In this document: in pieces, positions 62,386 through 64,000 of the stretch
Numbering within the stretch: the stretch's first letter is position 1
How the letters are laid out: each line of letters starts with the position of its first letter
Assembly (NCBI RefSeq): GCF_007828865.1
Contig: NZ_VIVK01000001.1
Coordinates: 1,116,001 to 1,180,000, forward strand
DNA length: 64,000 nucleotides
Source: Kribbella amoyensis
GTDB taxonomy: Bacteria > Actinomycetota > Actinomycetes > Propionibacteriales > Kribbellaceae
Direction of reading: 5' to 3'
The notes under the pieces: model-generated
Seen by the model: the letters and a program-made list of their open reading frames with translations, nothing else
Told to the model about the DNA's origin: nothing
Database searches by the model: none
Translations under genes and position numbers: made by a program

Positions 62386-63197
62386 CCCTTCAACGCTCCT
62401 TGGGTGATGCCGCCGACGATGTAGCGCTGGGCGACGAGGAAGATCAGCAGCATCGGCGCGAGCACGAGCAGCGTGCCGGCCATGATCGTGCCCCAGTTCG
62501 CCAGCCCTTCCTCGTCCTTGAGGATCAGCAGCCCGACCGGCAGGGTCCGCATCTCGGCCGTGTTCGTGACGATCAGCGGCCAGACGAAGTTGTTCCACTC
62601 CTCCACCGCGGTGATCACCACGACCGTGATCAGCATCGGCCGCGACATCGGCAGCACGACCCGCCACAGCGTCCGCAGGTGCCCGGCCCCGTCGACGGCG
62701 GCGGCGTCGGTGACCTCCGTCGGCAAGGTGAGGAAGTGCTGCCGCATCAGGAAGGTGGCGAACGCCGAGCCGATACCGGGGATGATCAGGCCCGCGTAGG
62801 TGTTGATCCAGCCGAGCGACGCGACGGTCAGGTAGTTCGGCAGCAGCGTGACGTGCCCGGGCACCATCATCGCGCCGAGGATCAGCAGGAACAGCGGCTT
62901 CTTGAACGGGAACCGCAGATAGGCGAAGGCGTACGCCGTCAGCACGGCGTTGGCCACCTTCAGCGCGGTCCCGGCGACCGTGATCACGGTCGAGTTCAGG
63001 AAGAACCGGTCGAACGGCGCCGCGTTCCACGCCAGCGAGAAGTTCTCCCAGCTGAACGTGTCCGGCCACCAGTCCGGCGGCCACTGGTAGATGTCGGCCG
63101 GCTGCTTCACCGCGGTGCTGATCAGCCAGTACAGCGGGCCGAGGAAGATCGCGGCGACGCCGAGCAGGACGACGTACTGGAGCGCTCGTACCTTCAC
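62382..63197 (-). CDS. ABC transporter permease (UgpE-like)
   Basis: Inner-membrane permease of 271 residues with six hydrophobic segments from a GTG. The EAA loop that contacts the ATPase is EVTDAAAVDGAGHLRTLWRV near residue 185, and NYLTVASLGWINTYAG precedes it. MalG/UgpE type. Start and stop overlap its neighbours by four bases. Confidence 0.92.
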   Translation of the reverse strand: MKVRALQYVVLLGVAAIFLGPLYWLISTAVKQPADIYQWPPDWWPDTFSWENFSLAWNAAPFDRFFLNSTVITVAGTALKVANAVLTAYAFAYLRFPFKKPLFLLILGAMMVPGHVTLLPNYLTVASLGWINTYAGLIIPGIGSAFATFLMRQHFLTLPTEVTDAAAVDGAGHLRTLWRVVLPMSRPMLITVVVITAVEEWNNFVWPLIVTNTAEMRTLPVGLLILKDEEGLANWGTIMAGTLLVLAPMLLIFLVAQRYIVGGITQGALKG

Positions 63198-64000
63198 TTG
63201 TAGTGCACCCGCCTCTCCATCACCCGGGCCTGCACGGTGGTGACGACGAGCAGGATGACGAACATGATGATCGACAGCGTCGCCGCGCGGCCCGCGTTGA
63301 ACGCCTGGAAGCCCTCGTTGTAGATCGACCAGCTCAGCGTGGTGGTCGCGTCACCCGGACCGCCGCCGGTCATCACCGCGATCACGTCGAAGGCCTGGAA
63401 CGTGCCGATCACCGTGGTGATCAGCAGGAAGAACGTGATCGGTGTGAGCAACGGCAGCTTGATCGCCCGGAACCGGGTCCAGGTGCTCGCGCCGTCGATC
63501 GCGGCCGCCTCGTCGAGCTCCTTCGGCAGCCCCTGCAGACCGGCCAGGTAGATCAGCGCGGTGAAGCCGACGTTCTTCCACAGGTAGACGATGACCAGAC
63601 CCGGCAGCGCCCAGTCGGAGTTGTTCATCCAGTCCGGCGGTTCGGCGCCGAGCGGTTCGATCAGCGCCCGCATCAGGCCGTAGCCGGGGTCGAAGATGAA
63701 CAGCCAGATCGTCGCGACCGCGGCACCGGACAGGATGTGCGGCGCGAACGACATCGTCCGGACCAGGCCGCGGCCCTTCAGCGGCTGGTTGAACAGCAGC
63801 GCCAGCGCGAGCCCGATCACCAGGCTGCCGAGCACGATCAGACCGGTGAACGCGACGGTGATCCCGAGCGTCTTGTGGAACGCGGGGTCGGTCAGCGTGT
63901 TCGCGTAGTTGGTCAGCCCGACGAACTCCGGCCGGGCCGCGATCATGTTCCAGTCGGTCAGGCTGAGGAACGCGTTGTATACGATCGGCCAGTACGCGAA
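63194..64000 (-). CDS. ABC transporter permease (UgpA-like), 5' end outside the window
   Basis: Partial permease, 268 residues visible with no start inside the window. The EAA loop is KELDEAAAIDGASTWTRFRA, and the segment before it, WALPGLVIVYLWKNVGFTALIYLAGLQ, is MalF/UgpA-like. It continues past base 64000 in frame (FAYWPIVYNAFLSLTDWN at the edge). The ATPase is not in the window. Confidence 0.9.
   Translation of the reverse strand, partial: FAYWPIVYNAFLSLTDWNMIAARPEFVGLTNYANTLTDPAFHKTLGITVAFTGLIVLGSLVIGLALALLFNQPLKGRGLVRTMSFAPHILSGAAVATIWLFIFDPGYGLMRALIEPLGAEPPDWMNNSDWALPGLVIVYLWKNVGFTALIYLAGLQGLPKELDEAAAIDGASTWTRFRAIKLPLLTPITFFLLITTVIGTFQAFDVIAVMTGGGPGDATTTLSWSIYNEGFQAFNAGRAATLSIIMFVILLVVTTVQARVMERRVHYK

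Overview
The window reads as chromosome from a high-GC actinobacterium. Third codon positions are almost all G or C, GTG and TTG starts are common, and the gene families are typical of the group (HTH-DUF5753 with DUF6879, SHOCT, DUF7144-type membrane proteins, zeta toxin). The gene mix suggests Kribbella or a near relative; that is an inference from families, not a database match.

Layout. 1-9.6 kb: a methyltransferase, an altered inositol-monophosphatase-family protein, a mraY copy outside a cell-division cluster, a MerR regulator beside an aldo/keto reductase, and two coupled MFS pumps divergent from a LysR regulator. 9.6-13.1 kb: a zeta-type toxin with a probable antitoxin partner, an intact IS256-family element with 8-bp target duplications just upstream of the partner, and tRNA-Thr. 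14.2-19.55 kb: an RNA island of nine divergent tRNA-like genes of different specificity, most separated by GC-rich hairpins, interleaved with an HNH nuclease, the RNA ligase RtcB and small proteins. An antisense HTH/DUF6879 cassette lies inside it.

19.55-30.9 kb: a translationally coupled eight-gene sugar-acid operon (UxaA-like, FAH-family, aldehyde dehydrogenase, IlvD/Edd, LarA-like, U32-like, FAD oxidase) divergent from a GntR/FCD regulator. The core enzymes fit a Weimberg-type route to 2-oxoglutarate. 30.9-56.1 kb: an envelope and stress-like region with CYTH and GH15 proteins, a K+ channel, YihY, two sulfatase plus formylglycine-generating-enzyme pairs, a nine-residue-repeat protein, many small membrane proteins, an AI-2E-type transporter and a large LuxR/LAL regulator. 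Most of its transcription units carry the same 17-bp palindrome, TCACCCG-N3-CGGGTGA, 46-141 bp upstream of a start codon, which suggests one regulon. 56.3-64 kb: a phosphodiester glycosidase, a Gfo/Idh oxidoreductase, about 1 kb of six tandem 156-185 bp repeats, and a ugp-like ABC importer operon ending in a glycerophosphodiester phosphodiesterase. The last permease gene is cut by the window edge.

The two strongest candidates for something undescribed are the tRNA/RtcB/HNH island (14.2-19.5 kb) and the TCACCCG palindrome regulon (31-56 kb). All calls come from reading the sequence. No searches or folding programs were run, and RNA folds were done by hand.
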